From: Cardinalis cardinalis
Lineage: Eukaryota; Chordata; Aves; Passeriformes; Cardinalidae
DNA length: 64,000 nt
Direction: 5' to 3'
NCBI GenBank assembly: GCA_014549065.1
Contig: JACDOX010000007.1
Coordinates: 3,622,417-3,686,416, forward strand
Position numbers and translations under genes: made by a program. How positions within the stretch are numbered: the first letter of the stretch is position 1; each line of letters begins with the position of its first letter. Positions 10,191 to 23,400 of this stretch are shown piece after piece. The notes beneath the pieces were generated by a model, which had not been told where the DNA came from, did no database searches, and saw only the letters and a list, made by a program, of their open reading frames with translations.

Positions 10191-13159
10191 GGAGCAAACG
10201 AATGCTATCTGTTATGTCTGTGCATTTTCTCTTTTCTCTTTTCCTTTCTCTAGCTTGCTAGATAGATAAAGATAAAAGAATCTAATTTCTGAAGTGTGCC
10301 TCATGCATGCTTAATATAATTGTGTAAGTGTTTAGGGTATAAGCCATGCTGACTCTAGAGATAACTGGGTTTGCTATCATGTTTAATATCTTAAAATTAT
10401 CAACTGTAAGAAAGTTGGAGTGGGGTAAAACAATAGTTCCTTCCTGAAGCAACTGCTTAAAAATGTATTTTCTGATAGGGCTGCTGAGAAAAGGTGCTTC
10501 ATTCTGGGGCTGTAAGATCCTGCTGCCTCTTCATCTCTTATTATTATTATTTTTCAAATTTTGTTATTTTCCAAGAGTTGAGGTTGTGTCTTTGTCAAAC
10601 CCCCAAAAAAGTAATTTTCAAGTTAGACATCAAGATTCATAATTAGGCGAGTTTGACTTGCTCATCTTTCTTAAAAGTGACAGGCTGTTCACTTACTCTT
10701 AAATACTGTCTTCAGCAAACAGTGACAGGATCAACTCCCGTTTGTTATCAGGAAAAAGGTGACCTTTACAAAATGATGGCCCTCTGCAAGACTCTCACAG
10801 ATGTTCAAAAAACTGAATGTTTTTCAGTGGAAATATTTCTTCTTGATCATTTCTCCTGTTAACTGTAGCCCTGTGGTCTTGCAGCTTGGATGCTAATTCC
10901 TCGCTGTGCTTAGTCCTGTATGGCTAACCTTTCTGCTGCAGTACAGGGTGTTGACACTGACATGCTGCAGTTTACCATTTGTGATTTATTTAGGATAAAT
11001 ATGTCTCAGGTGGCATTTAATCCTTCATAAAACCAGTGTAGCCTGCAGTGTCAAACCAGCAATCACATTGTATGCACAATGAAAAGAGCAGACCTTTGCA
11101 TTAAAAAAAAAGCCCCANTGGTAGATGTTCCTGTGCTTGGGAGCACTGGAAAGGATTCTCTAACCTACCATGTGCTGTAATTACCTGNGAGCTCAGGTTA
11201 ACAATACTTTTCTCTGAGTGCAGTCTGATCAGGAGAGCTAATATTTTCCTAGGACCTTTTTTTTTTTCTTCTTCTTTCTAATGTGCACTTTAAAGTTAAC
11301 TTATTAGTGCCCTACAAATGTAACATTAGAAATCAAGGATGGCATTCGTTCCTGTGCTGTCATCCTGCTTAAGGACTCCATGGACTGTCTCAACCCCATG
11401 CTAAAATGCTCTCTGCCATACACTGACAGCTGAGGTTATGGCAGGTCTCTTCCAGCATGTAGGAAACATCTCTGGCATTTGTCTCCCTGCTGTGCCAGAG
11501 CTCCTGGCATTGTCCCAGATCATAACCGGGGAGGAGATGAGCTGGGTTGTTCTATGGATCTTCCAAGCATTCCCATGCCTTCTGCCTTGGAGAGCAGGGA
11601 AGATTAGACAGCAGAGGGAGGCACTTAGAGTGGAGCAGCACCTGAAAAAGCCCTGAACCTCCAAGGGACATGCATGGAGGTGGTGAGGCACCTGTGGCAT
11701 GTCTGGGAGCAGGCTCAGAAGCTGCTAGGACCCTCTGCCACTGGCAGCCTCCAGTGTGGGAGCCTCACAACTTGTGTGGTGGATTTAGGAAGGGGCCCAG
11801 CCTAGGCTGCCATTCACTACAAGTGTGTTTTGCTGTTTGGTTTGAATACCTTCAGGTGCCTGTCTCCAGAGAATTCAAAAGCTGTGCTGTAATGGAAGTG
11901 ATTGGTGAGGGNGCAGTATTCCCATGTCAGTCTGTTGCTTCCTGGTGTTCTGACTGCCAGAGCCATTGGCCTAATATTCTCTTTGTTATCCGTTCTGAAT
12001 AAGCATTAATGAAGTTGAATTATACTGTGACAATGCCAAAGAGGTAAAAATTTAAGTATTTAAGAACCATGGAACTAGTATGGAGAGGGAAAATAGATAA
12101 ATAATAAATAATAAATAATAAATAAAATAAAAAGCAAACCAAAAAGAAACCAAAAAAACCAGCCAAGCAAAAACAAACCCCACCAAAAGTAAACCAAAAA
12201 TCCTTAGTGAAGACAGAGAAAGATATTTCCAGCAAGCAGTTTCACCCTCCATTTCTTAAGAATCAGAGACACACCTCCTAAGGCTGTGTATCCTGGCCTC
12301 TGAATTCAGGCTCCATCTTTGGGGAAAAACNGGAGATAAGACATAGCTGGAAACAATATTTAGAGAAATATTTCCNATAACAAAAACAAAAGAAAAGAAC
12401 CCAAAACCCAGCATCACCTAAAGGGCCCACAGCAACATGCCATTCTGCCTGACTCGCAGCTGCACTCCACTGTGGAAGTGAGATGAGCCAGGGAGTTGAT
12501 GTGCTGTGCTTATGCACATGTGGATTGTGCATAGTCCTGCAAGCACTGCTGTCATTTATAAATGCTGCTTTAATACCAGGAGTGTTAGCTCTGAGTCCCA
12601 GAAGAAATACATTTGTGATTTTNGTGGACAGTGGATTCAGCTCATGTAGAAGCTTGTAGGAATCTCTGTTTTAAAAGCTCCTGTGCCTCGGGCTGGCCCT
12701 GAGCTGGACCTGCGCTTGAAATGCAGGTGAGTCCTCTTCAGAAAATCCTGGGGATTGAGAGATGGGGCTGGAGCTGTACAAGGTAGGCAGAGGCCTCATA
12801 AAGCACCCTCTGGGGCTTTTCTCCAACTTTCCCTGCTCCGTAGGCTTCCTGAGCACAAAAGCTGTAAACAGAATAAAGAGGGANGGGTGAAGATTGAAAT
12901 TTGAAACGAAGTTAGTTCAAGTGAGGGGATTAAGTAACAGAAAAAGAAAGGTCATTCATTTGGCAAAACAGAGAAGAGCTGTGAGTTTTCACTTATTTAA
13001 CTGAGCAATATTAGCTCATAATTTAAGATAGTGTGTGGCTCACTCAAACAGGCTACCCCCGTTCTATCTTGTTGAAGAATACAATTCGTTTTCTGCTCCT
13101 CTAGGGTGATATCATTTTATATGAAGAAAAAAGTTAGCTCAGATGGCAGTTATATGTTT
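10191..13159. other. Intergenic, no gene seen
   Basis: I see no supported coding region, RNA gene or recognisable transposon here. The part around 11340-11990 is more GC-rich and yields short chance open frames on both strands. At 12095-12210 there is an A-rich stretch that begins as ATAA/TAAA repeats and continues as AAACC-like units; it could be a decayed poly-A tail or simple low complexity. Single ambiguous bases begin to appear regularly in this block. Confidence 0.7.
12095..12210 (+). repeat. A-rich low-complexity tract (ATAA then AAACC-like)
   Basis: ATAA-type repeats at about 12097-12130 pass into a long A+C-rich stretch with recurring AAACC units to about 12205. There is no recognisable retrotransposon body next to it. 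Two opposite-strand hydrophobic open frames (12020-12252) are by-products of this composition. Confidence 0.8.
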
Positions 13160-13760
13160 CGGAAGCACCTTCTAATCAGGGATTGGTGATTCATTATTAG
13201 CTTCAGCAGGCGATCCATCTGACATGTAAGGGGAAAAAATTAGCAGCTGTCACTGCATGATGAGTTAATTTCCTGATAGGCCTGACACTGAAAAGCCATT
13301 TGGAGACATGGAGATGGCTGATGAGAAAACCTGGTGCTGGTTTATAATTGGAGAGAAAGAAAGGGCAGAGAGACAGAGGGAGATGGGGGAGGGACCGAGG
13401 CTGCTCTACAAGTGGGGATGGATGTTTGTGTATTTACTAAATAGCCTGCTCCACAATAACTGCATCTCTGTGCACACACACCTGGGCGGGTAAGCGATAG
13501 GGACCAGGGCCTTTCATTTTCCTTCTGCCTGGTGTCATTATTTCCAGTCGTTGGTAATTAGTACTGCAGACGGTTTTCCGCTCGCTCCAGCCCGGGTGTA
13601 CAAGCACGCGATTGGGTTATCTGGCGGTGACATTGAAACCTGACATTTTAGAGGAAAGGGGAAAAAATGACGCTACTCCTTTAATGGTTCTCGCTGCAAT
13701 TTTCTTAATTGCAGCTTGAGATTTCAATCAATCATATAAAAATAAACTTATCTGAAACAA
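13160..13760. promoter_or_regulatory. Candidate conserved non-coding element
   Basis: This block is free of simple repeats and transposon sequence. It mixes ATTA-type cores with an unusual density of CpG: seven CpGs between about 13569 and 13627, in a genome where intergenic CpG is scarce. It contains a perfect inverted repeat with nine-base arms (13693-13701 and 13707-13715, loop TTCTT) and, just after it, CAATCAATCAT-type PBX/HOX-like sequence. These are typical of vertebrate developmental enhancers. Conservation is inferred, not seen. Confidence 0.4.
13693..13715. repeat. Perfect inverted repeat, 9-base arms
   Basis: The arms GCTGCAATT and AATTGCAGC at 13693-13701 and 13707-13715 are exact reverse complements around the five-base loop TTCTT. 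Each arm contains an AATT core. It could be a paired binding site for a dimeric factor or a small hairpin. It lies in the CpG-rich candidate element. Confidence 0.9.
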
Positions 13761-16700
13761 ATATTGCTAAAACTTCCAAGAGCACAATTGTGAATGAGTG
13801 TTCGAAGAAACCTCTTGTAGAGCATGAGGAAATATGCTCTTCAAAAGATGTAAGCACATGGCTCTCTGTTTACCCTTTTTAAGAATGATAAATAAAACTA
13901 TGGGGAAAATAGGTGTTCAAGAACAAATGCAGTCCACTGTGNAATCTGCCTTGTGTGTGTGATCAGGACAGCAATGAAGGGTCTTTCATATGTAATAAAT
14001 AAAGCTGATAGGAAGCCCTCGACTTGGGACTAATTCCTTCAGTGGCTGTNCATGCCAGGTACTGCTTTATAGGAATTTTTTTTTTTTTTTGCTATTTAGG
14101 TAAGGTATCTAATATGCCCGGCAAAGGAGGCCAGGCTTTTCTTTTAACAGGGGAAGAAAAAAACAAAACAGAGCACAATATTTATACGGTTTGGTTTGTT
14201 TTGGTTTTTATTTATTTAAANGATTTGTTTTNGTTTGGTTTTTTATCTGGTAGAATATAATGGGATTTTCCCCATCATCAGAAGNTAATTTTTGACCAGG
14301 AAGAGGACAAGCCAGTAACTCCACTTGTACAAAACCAGTTTTGACTTTTTCTATTAGGATGTTCTTAAATGATGGCCAGGGATTTGGGAGCAGTGATGGA
14401 GAATCTAAGATCCACCATAGACTGGTAGATCCAGCANGTATTGTGCAATTGAAATTGATGTGTGTGTATACACAAACCAGGATTATGTCCTGCAATATAA
14501 CAGGACACCTGACCTTGTTTAAAACACATTCTTGTCTTCTGGCAGCAACACATTTGTCAAGGCTACTTTGAACAACCAGTTGTACTGCACAGTCCTGCCC
14601 CGGAGGTCAGTGTTAACTGAGAGCCATCGGGTTCTGGGAATTTCTGATGAATAAGAATAACCGTTCCCTGGGCAGCAGTAGATTAATTCTGGGGTGGCTT
14701 TTCTTCCATATTCCCCAAACCTCTGATCACTCTTACTGCTTGGAATCCTCCTTTCTTACTGCCTGGAGTCCTCATTACTTACTGCAGCTTTTGCATGTCT
14801 TGATTCAGNGTCTCGGAGATCCTACACACAGACTCCCTTTGCCAGTTTGTCATGTTTGGGAGTGAACCACCTGGTTGTGCAGGGAGCAGAAGAATGGGTG
14901 ATTAGTTATTTGCCTCTGCTGGGATGCATCCCTTGGTATNTAAGTAGCCATGAGCTTGAGGATCCGTGCAATGCTCAAGAGGCAGATTTTGAAAGTAATC
15001 CAGCTCCTTGGGAGGTCTTGTTGGATAAGTTGAGTGTCATGAGGGGACATCTGGTCAGACAAAGGAGAAAAAAAGGTTGAGCAAATGCAAGGGATGGAGT
15101 CAGAACCTTTGATTCTTGGTCTGCTAGGAACCAAGCCTGTTAAGGAGCTTCTGAGAGCAGAAACNTAACTGAATTATCAGGAACCAAAAGCCACGACTGT
15201 TCACACATAACAAAGCCACACACACAGAGCTGAAAGACAAGAAGCAGATATAATAGGAGGCAAANCCAAATGTTTTGCACCTACTCAGATGTCCAGCACC
15301 TACTCAGAATACAAATTCAACTCCCTTCCCTTCTCTGTTTTCTCTTTCTTCTCCACCAATGCCCAGGGCAGANACAGGCAGCTTGGTGGCCCTATTGCCC
15401 TGACCCCGCAGTGCCGTGCAGGACACTGTCAGTTTTGGAGATCTGACCACCACAAGTGCTGTAAGCACTCCAGGTCAGGAGTGGGCTTCCAACACCTCCA
15501 GATTCCCACGAGGGGAGACACCCACAGAGAAGACATGTCTCATCCAGGTACAGAGGGTCACCAGGGGAAGGAAAGGACTCATTTCNGTAGCAAATAAAGT
15601 CTTTGCTAGCAGATGTCTTACTCTGAGAGAGCTTTAGGACTTCCCCCCAAACCCTGCTAAGCTTCTTCTATCTGCCAATGTGTTCCTCTGTCGCTGGGTG
15701 TGTAGAACAGGCTTGTGTTTTCTGCTCAGCAGATGGTGGTNATTGCTGGTGTTTGGTAGCTGTGAAATCCAGATGTCCGGCTCCAGGAGGATTTTTACCT
15801 TGCTAGGGACATCTGGCCATCCTCTCAGCCTTACTCTTTCTTCTCCTCATTTTTGCTTGGAGTCTGTAAGCTTTTCCCATGTATTTGCAGAGCAGATAAT
15901 TCAGCTGATCTATTCATGTGCTTTATTCAAGGTTAAGAAGGAAAAAGCAGAGGGAAGCCTGGGGTTGGTTGTGTTTGTACCTGAGGACCCAGACAGGGTC
16001 ACGTATGTCCCAAGCCCACTGCCTGCTCCTGCCANGGCAGCAGAGAGGCTGATGCTGCTGTGGCACATTGAACAGACATAATGGCACTGTTGGCTGGCAG
16101 CAGCTTGGTGGGGATGGCAGGGGAAGGGAAACCTAGAGGGATGCATCCAAGCACCAGGATGGCTGTCTTGCTTTGGCTNAGAGCAGCTAGGCACCATGTG
16201 GAGCAGTTCTGCTCAGACTCCTGCCTTAGATCCATATGCAAGCTACGATGATAAAATCCAGGGACAGCAGGGAGTGCAGATATTTAAAGCAAATGGAAGC
16301 AGAAATTTCCAGGAGCATTTCTGTCTAGTACCTTGGATCCATAACAGAAATGCTGAGTGACCTGTGAGAGTCTCTAGATCCCTTGACTACTTTTTGTTAC
16401 TATTTTCCTCAATTCCATGAATGAATTTCTTGTTCCTGCAGGTAAAGGGCTGGCTCTGACAGGAAAAGAATAGCTGCATGCCTGGTCATCCTGCTGGTGG
16501 ACCACTCTGCTACAGAAAATGTCGTGCTGGGCTGTGATATGATCCATGGGAGATCANTGATGTGGACAAAAGGTGGCTGCCAAGGAGCAGGAGACAAGTC
16601 TCAGGCACCACGTCTGTTGGAATGAACAAGTGAAGATAATAAACTCTCTTGCTCTTGTAGCCTGTTGGTCTCTAACTCCAAAATTTGATAGACTAAGTGC

Positions 16701-17394
16701 AAATATGGCAGAAACTCTTACCAGTCTTNTCTTCTGCCCTGGGTGCCAAGTTTGTCCTCTAGTCCCCATTTGCTGCACCTTCTACTGGAGAACTAAAATG
16801 ACCCTACTCCAGTAGTGACCCCTCAAAGCCCCTGCAAAGAATCAGGGATCCATTTCTTCTCCTCTACTCTTCTAAGGTGGGTTCATGACTCAGCTNCTGC
16901 TCCCTCACTGGACATTCAGCAGCAGGAGTGAGGCTCCTGTCCCAGCAGCCCAGCCATGCTCCACCTGCAGCACAGGAGTGACTGCANCCCAGCAGTGCAG
17001 GGGATGAGCTCTGCCATGCATGGGTGCAGGGGCTCACTTAACACAGCTTTCCAGTCGTTTGTCTCAGTGGTTTAGTGGGTGGCCCCGTGCCTGGTTTATT
17101 GCGTGCTGTTGGAAGCCTGCTTCAGAGGNAGGATGAGTCATTTTCTATGGTCATTTCTTCTGGTACTTGTCACTCTGGTGTCTGTGTGCATCCCAAGCCA
17201 TCACAGCTTTGTTCTCCTTTAGCCCCACTAAGGTATGAGGAAATGTTTCTCTTCTTTCACAGATGGAGAGCTACAAAGTACAGAGAAAGATCTCCAAACA
17301 TTTGTGGGGCCTCATTTGAGCTAACACAGACANTCACTTTCTAAGGCTTAGGTAAATAGAGAGATCTCCCTGGTATGTCACCATCATAACACCT
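13761..17394. other. Intergenic, no gene seen
   Basis: There is no supported gene. T-rich and GTTT-rich low complexity occurs around 14079-14091 and 14185-14245. Many short open frames occur from 14000 to 17350 on both strands, but they overlap one another, contain ambiguous bases and match nothing I recognise. Single ambiguous bases are frequent, roughly one per few hundred bases. Confidence 0.7.
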
Positions 17395-17485
17395 TTCTAG
17401 TGGAAGGTATCCCTGCCTGTGCTGGGGGCTTGGAAATACTTGATGTTTAAAGTCCCTTCCAACCCAGATATGATTCTCTGATTCC
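17395..17485 (+). mobile_element. CR1 LINE 3' tail fragment
   Basis: The sequence from about 17400 reads like the 3' end of a CR1 element in sense orientation. It has a TGGAAGGTATCCCTGCC segment, a GGGGGCTTGGAAATACTTGATG segment split over 17424-17446, then AAGTCCCTTCCAACCCAGAT, and finally TGATTCTCTGATTCC, a degenerate form of the ATTCTATG-type terminal repeats. The 5' boundary is unclear because the element is truncated. A CR1-tailed SINE would look the same over this length. The copy has no coding capacity. Confidence 0.8.
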
Positions 17486-20400
17486 AGTGGCCTTTTGGTG
17501 TCTGCTGTGAGTGTGCTCAGTGTACCCACAAACCAGACACCAGGGGCTGATGTGGGCACTGGGCAGAAAGAAGCATTTCTTTGTTTTCACTGCTGCACCA
17601 CATCTCTTCTCCTTGGCCTCTGACTGCTCTGGCTTTGGGGGTTCCTGCTGCAGACACCTAATAGAAAATTTCCCTTTCTGCACAGGAAGCCTGGGGCCTA
17701 CAGGGCTGTTACACATACAGGCAACAATACTGCATGGGATTTTCTATACTGTGTGAGCTGGAACAGAGGGAAGAGCCAGGTTTGAGTGCTCCTCCAAGGA
17801 GATCCTTAACTCACCTGCCGGCCATGGTTGCTCACCTAACACCCATACCCAGCCATGCAGCAGAGAGCTGCCCCTTTGGGCAAGTGGCAGCTCACAGGGC
17901 CTGTTTTACCTGCACTCCCAAGGAGATGAGCACAGGTCCCTGCAGGAATAGCTGGCAATGAGGAGTCATCTGCTTGCACAGAGCTCTGGGTGTTAATTCA
18001 GTGTGAAACCCCCAGTTCTGCTGTGCCAGACAAGGCACGTGTGGGAGATCTGGTTTCTTCATCCAAACAGCTTTCTAAGAAAGCCCCTTTGATAATCAGG
18101 CTGAAAGATTGCTGAAGTGAAAATTAAACCACTCTAAATGCTGTTATGGAAGCATACCCATCACAAGCAAGAGCTGGATTTCTGTAGTTGCCNCACAATA
18201 AACAGATGAGGCTCAGCTCTGATGTCAGACCAGCTTTACCTTGTGCATGTCCTCCAACGTCTGGTTTTCCAGTTATGAACTGCAGTAATTGTGATCAATC
18301 AGGCTTTATGCTCACTACCCACAGGCTGTTTATTAATGAATCTGCATCCCATCTTCATTTTTTCACAATCTCATCAAATCTATTCCAGATCCTGTTTACA
18401 ACAAATTTTGTCTGCAGCACACTTCTATAATATCCAATTTGGAATTCCTGATTCTGCACCAGTTCCTCAGACCAGGCCCTCAGTATACTGAAGAACAACA
18501 TATTCCTGAAATAAAAGCAAAATGAGAACATGAGAGCTTTCAACAAAGTGCAAAGAAAAAACATTGATTTCTAAGTGATACCATCCTTCCAGGGTATAGA
18601 GAGACAATTTTTTCAAGATCCTCTCTGTATGTCTGTGTCTGTATGTCTGTGTATGAGAACTGCNTTCCTGTGGATGCTTTAAAAAACATCAGGTACTTTT
18701 CTCCTTAGCAGTATACATTTTCTGTTTGGGCACATGGCTTTTATGAATATTTGGCTTGACTTGCTAAAGACATCAATTTGACATGTTGCCATGTGTTATA
18801 AATGCCTCAGATCAGATGCAGAATAGGGAGAAAAAGCTTTANAATAAAAGTTTATTAAAAACATATACATAGAGCCTATTCTAAACAGAAAAAAAAAAAA
18901 GAAAAAAAACCAAACAAGAAAAAAACAACGAATGTTCCCCTGTTGCATCAATGCCAGAACATTATGTTTGCAAATAAGAATTTAGCACTACAAAGACAAT
19001 GCCCTAGATTAACTAAGATCCCATTTCACAAAACCCTATGGCAATAGTCTGCAACATCAGTCACAGGAGAAGATATAACACAGATGCATTTGTGCCCTCA
19101 TGCAGCTGAACTGAAACAAAACAAAGAGTGAATTAGGCTGAATATCTTACTGTGTGCAACGTATTGTACAACAAGGCACCTTTGGGAATGTGTCACAGGG
19201 TTTGGTAAATTGAAAACAAAATAAACAGATCTATGGGAATAAATAACATCATATTAGATGTCTGCTGCATGTAGACTACATTAGCTTCCAGTCACAATCC
19301 GGCTTCAGTTTTCCCCCTAGTTTTCAGTGCCTGTGAAAAGTAGATGATCTGAAACNTCTGCAAAGAAAGGGGGGCAGGGGCAGAGGGAGGCACACCANGC
19401 TGCCTCTCCTGCACATGCACACACACTCACACCCTCTGGCTTTCTCTTGCTTTAACACAATTTCTGCCAGATGAGGAGAGGCCAGTGTGTCCCTCCCTTG
19501 CTGTTTGGCTCACATGAGTCAGTTTTGCCCTTTCTGGACCAAGGCATGGAGTGAAAGCATTTTCCCACACNCACTGATCTCCCCTCAGTGCTCAGCTAAA
19601 GTGAGAGCACTAGCAAACCAGTTTACCTTCNGCCCAAAGCACTCCATTGCCATGGCCATCACCACTCCATGAGGTCCTGAGACCCCTGACANAAGCACCA
19701 GCAGCTGCACAGGCTTGATGTGTCCAGGAGAAGGGACAAGAGATTCCCAGGGCACCTGACCCTGATGTAGCCATGCCACACATGACTTCAGGGGCAGTTG
19801 TGGAGACCCAAGAGGGGCAGGTACTTTACTGAGTCCNATCTCTAATTATAGCCAATTTTAGTTTGTGTTTGGAAAACAATTTTTTTTAATTGCTCAGACA
19901 TATGGGGATAAGGTCTGCTTCCAAGTACATGGGTAAAACCCCACTGATTTCAGGGAGATTGCTTGCATGAACTGAACTTAAAAGATCAGGCCATATTTAT
20001 CTCAGCGAAAGTTCAAACTAATTCATTTTGTCTCATTTTCTCTCTCTCTCTCCTTCTGTTTTGCTTAGCTTATAGCTGAGTAAAAGGAGCACATATCTTG
20101 GAGATAGCTTTTTAAATATAAAATTCTCTTTATAACCCCAGAGCAATGTGTCATTCTGCGATTACAAAAAAATGTACTCTTCCCAAAGAAAATCCTTCTG
20201 AAGCAAACACTGGCTTTATCCTGTGTGAGATCTAAGCACCAGCCTTTGAATTCATGTATATCAGAAATGGGCAAAGATCTGCAACAGAGCGAAACTGTGG
20301 CCTCCAAATTGTCATCATTTCAGTCAAAAGCCTATTTCTTCCCTTTAAGAAGCAGCAATGGGCCTTGAGATGAAGTGCAAAAAAATAATGAGGGACACAG

Positions 20401-23400
20401 AGAGAAAATGATATTTTTATAACTTTTTAGTCTGAACATTCTCAGGAGGAGAAGAAGTTTGATGAAGAAATTTGATGAAGTTGGGGAAAATTTTAACATT
20501 CAGGTAATTTATATTCTTGCCTCTGCCCATTAAACTCCTTCTGACCTAGGGAAAGATCAGGTCTGCCTTCCCTCTCCTCAGATGCGAGCTCAGGTCTGGG
20601 GGGCTGCGGGTGCCTTGCATGGCCCTGCTGGGCTCTGGCCAGATGACGTCCTTATCATTTTTATTTCTTTCCATCTTCACTTGTAAGAGGTTGTTTGAAG
20701 GATGCTGTTTTTCAGGTTTGCCCAGGGGTGTGCTTTCTCTAGGCGTTCAAGGCAGCTGATTTTTGTTATCTGACTTCAGAAATGTATTTCTCACAAGGCA
20801 CAACATAACAGAAGGTCCCTTTCTGGCCAGCCTTGGATATANTTGCTCTCTTCTTCATACAAATCTGAAGTTCCACTCCCTCCACTCAGAAACTGAAGGG
20901 CCTGTATCTGACCTTATCTTCAGATCAATATATTCCCCTTTGGATTCCAGAATGCATTCAAGCATTTTTAATTTGATTTCTCTATTCACACAGACACAAC
21001 GAGGTGAGAGAAGGATGGAGCTGACAGGTCTCATAATCAGCTCTCATCTTCTTTCGCCAATGTGTCAAAATTGCATTTCCATAATTCCTTCCATTAGTAT
21101 TTTACCTGTTGTCTCCAAGCGCTCGTGCTGGTGTGGTGAACAAGAGCTAGATTCAGGAATTAAGCTGGNATATGCTGGACCCAAGTGCTGCTGTTGAAGT
21201 CAAAGCACTTGTTCAGGGACTTGCAGACAACTCAAGTGCTTGGTGGGGCCGGGATTCAGCACACTGGGCTCTTACCTCAGCCTTTAGACAACCACCAGAG
21301 ATAGATGGANAGTGGGATGGAGTGTTGGGACCCCTCAGTGGGGAGGAGGAAAGCCCAACTTGTCTCATTTCTGGTCTACATGTAGCCTGTTGTCAGTTAT
21401 AACTTTCCATGCTCCTGATCCTGCNTCCTGCATTTTCTCTGTGTTGTGACCACATTTATGGCAGCAGCCTCCTCCTGTGACTCATGGAATAGGGCATGGC
21501 ATTATGGCATCACTCAGGACTTGGACCATGTGTTTCTGCTTAACCCCTTGGTGTACTCTGCTTTGGATAGTGGGAAGGAGGCAGGAGCTCCTGCTGTAAG
21601 GATCAGAAGCTTGCCGCAGCGAGTAGGGACTGCTCATCCATCTGTCCTCTTGTTCTGGGTCTTCCCATCCAAAGGCTGGGAACTCATCCTGATGTAGCTT
21701 GTTTGAGGCAGCACCAGGAGTGGGGAGGAGCCCTCCCACAGCCACCACCAGTCCCCCCAGACTTGTGGGCAAGGCTGCAGCTGGGTGGTGGCTGCCCTGT
21801 GCCCCAGTGAGCTGCCCTTGGTGACCCAAGGTGTCAGGAGCACCGGGCTGGTGGTGACAGCTGGCTGCTCGCCTTGCTGCACTTTTGGGGACAGAGCTAT
21901 CCCACTTGGCTTTTCTCCTTCCTGTGGTTAAGAAGGGTTTGAGGTCTCCAGCAAAACTGTGGGGCTGAGTGTGAAACAACCCCCAGNAAGGGGAGTTGGG
22001 GGTTTTAGCTTGTATTTTATCTTCCTGGAGACCCAAGTGTGTGAGGGCAGGAGGGAAGGTTGTCCCAGGGAAAACCTATGTCCTGGGAGGGAATAATGCC
22101 TACCATTTATGTGAACAGCACAGCTCAAGAGCACGATTACACACATGCAGACATCAGGCATGCAGACTTGTAGTCTTCTCTGCCTGGCTCAGTGTGAGCT
22201 GCTTCCCTAGTATGTCTGTGAGAAGGGAGTGCAAATAAATCCCATGCATTTTTGCCTGCCTCGTGACTGCTGCACAGCTTTCTGGGCTTTCTGGGGCCCA
22301 TCTCTGGAAACTTCCTCAGCAGTGCCCTCAGGGTTGTCCTGCTGGACAGTGTGACAGAGACNGGGTCCCTGGCAGAGTGCTGTGTCTCTTGGCTCCTTGC
22401 CAAGGGTCCCAACGTGCCGTGAGATGTGTCACTCTGTGGAGCAGTGGCGCACACAGTGGGTGACACGAGTCTCTCCACAGCCACTCTGCTCCTTTATACC
22501 AGTCCCAGTGAGGACGGTGTAATGGGAATGGACTTGTGATCTAGAAGACATATTTAAAAAGCCTGACACCAGAAATTAAATTTCTCCTCCTTTGTCCTCA
22601 GGGACACTAACACTGACTGTGNGCATAAAGGAAACCTGGCCGGCTGCATGCTGTCCCCATCTAAAGATGAAAGGCCTAAAGTACTACCTGCAGGGAGTCA
22701 GGAGCTGATGGCTTCAGAAGCACTTACAAGACTTAGGAGCATACATTCTGTTTATTTAAAGTGACCAATGTCACTTCAGAGCAAAAGCACTGCTCAGTGT
22801 TTCTGAATTAACTAAAACCATATCTGAAGTACCCAGCTCAGACCAACAAGGTCCAACCACCCTGGCCATCAGTCACCCTGCTTTTAAAGAGATGATCATA
22901 AAAGCACTTACCCACAGGAGGGATGTTATTTGGGGTGCTCTTTGCACTTGATTTCTTATGAGCATTTGCATGNGGGCAAGAGAATCTGCTCTCAAACTTC
23001 GATACTAGTGCCAAAGAATTTATTCTTCCCCAAACCATGTGAAAGGTAAATATTCATAAAACTTCTGTGTGCAAAGGCAGCAGAGAGTATTCAAATGTGT
23101 CTGGGTAGAATCTCTTTTATTTTCCTCAGGTACAAATAAAGCACCCCCCCATCCCCTAGCTCCCTCTAGCTCTCCTTTTAAATCTCTTTTTAATGTCTCA
23201 CTTTTTACTGCTAATAATTTCTCTCCTTTGCTAATGATGCTAACCTTAGAGCCTGCTGCAAACCGACTTGTTTCATGTCAGCCTCTCTCTATTGCCCACT
23301 TTTGTTAAGCCACAAAGCAGGTTTCAGTCTATTCAACATCAGCTCTTTCTCNGACTTGAATATTACCGTTGCCAATTTCAAAGGCATCTCCAAGCCCACA

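Noticed and set aside
12020..12252. Hydrophobic minus-strand open frames resembling membrane peptides
   Set aside because: The composition comes from the A-rich low-complexity tract; T-rich complements encode Phe/Leu by default.
21482..22036. 184-codon minus-strand open frame
   Set aside because: It lies in GC-rich sequence with several overlapping frames on both strands and contains an ambiguous codon. No domain is recognisable and there is no splice or promoter context.
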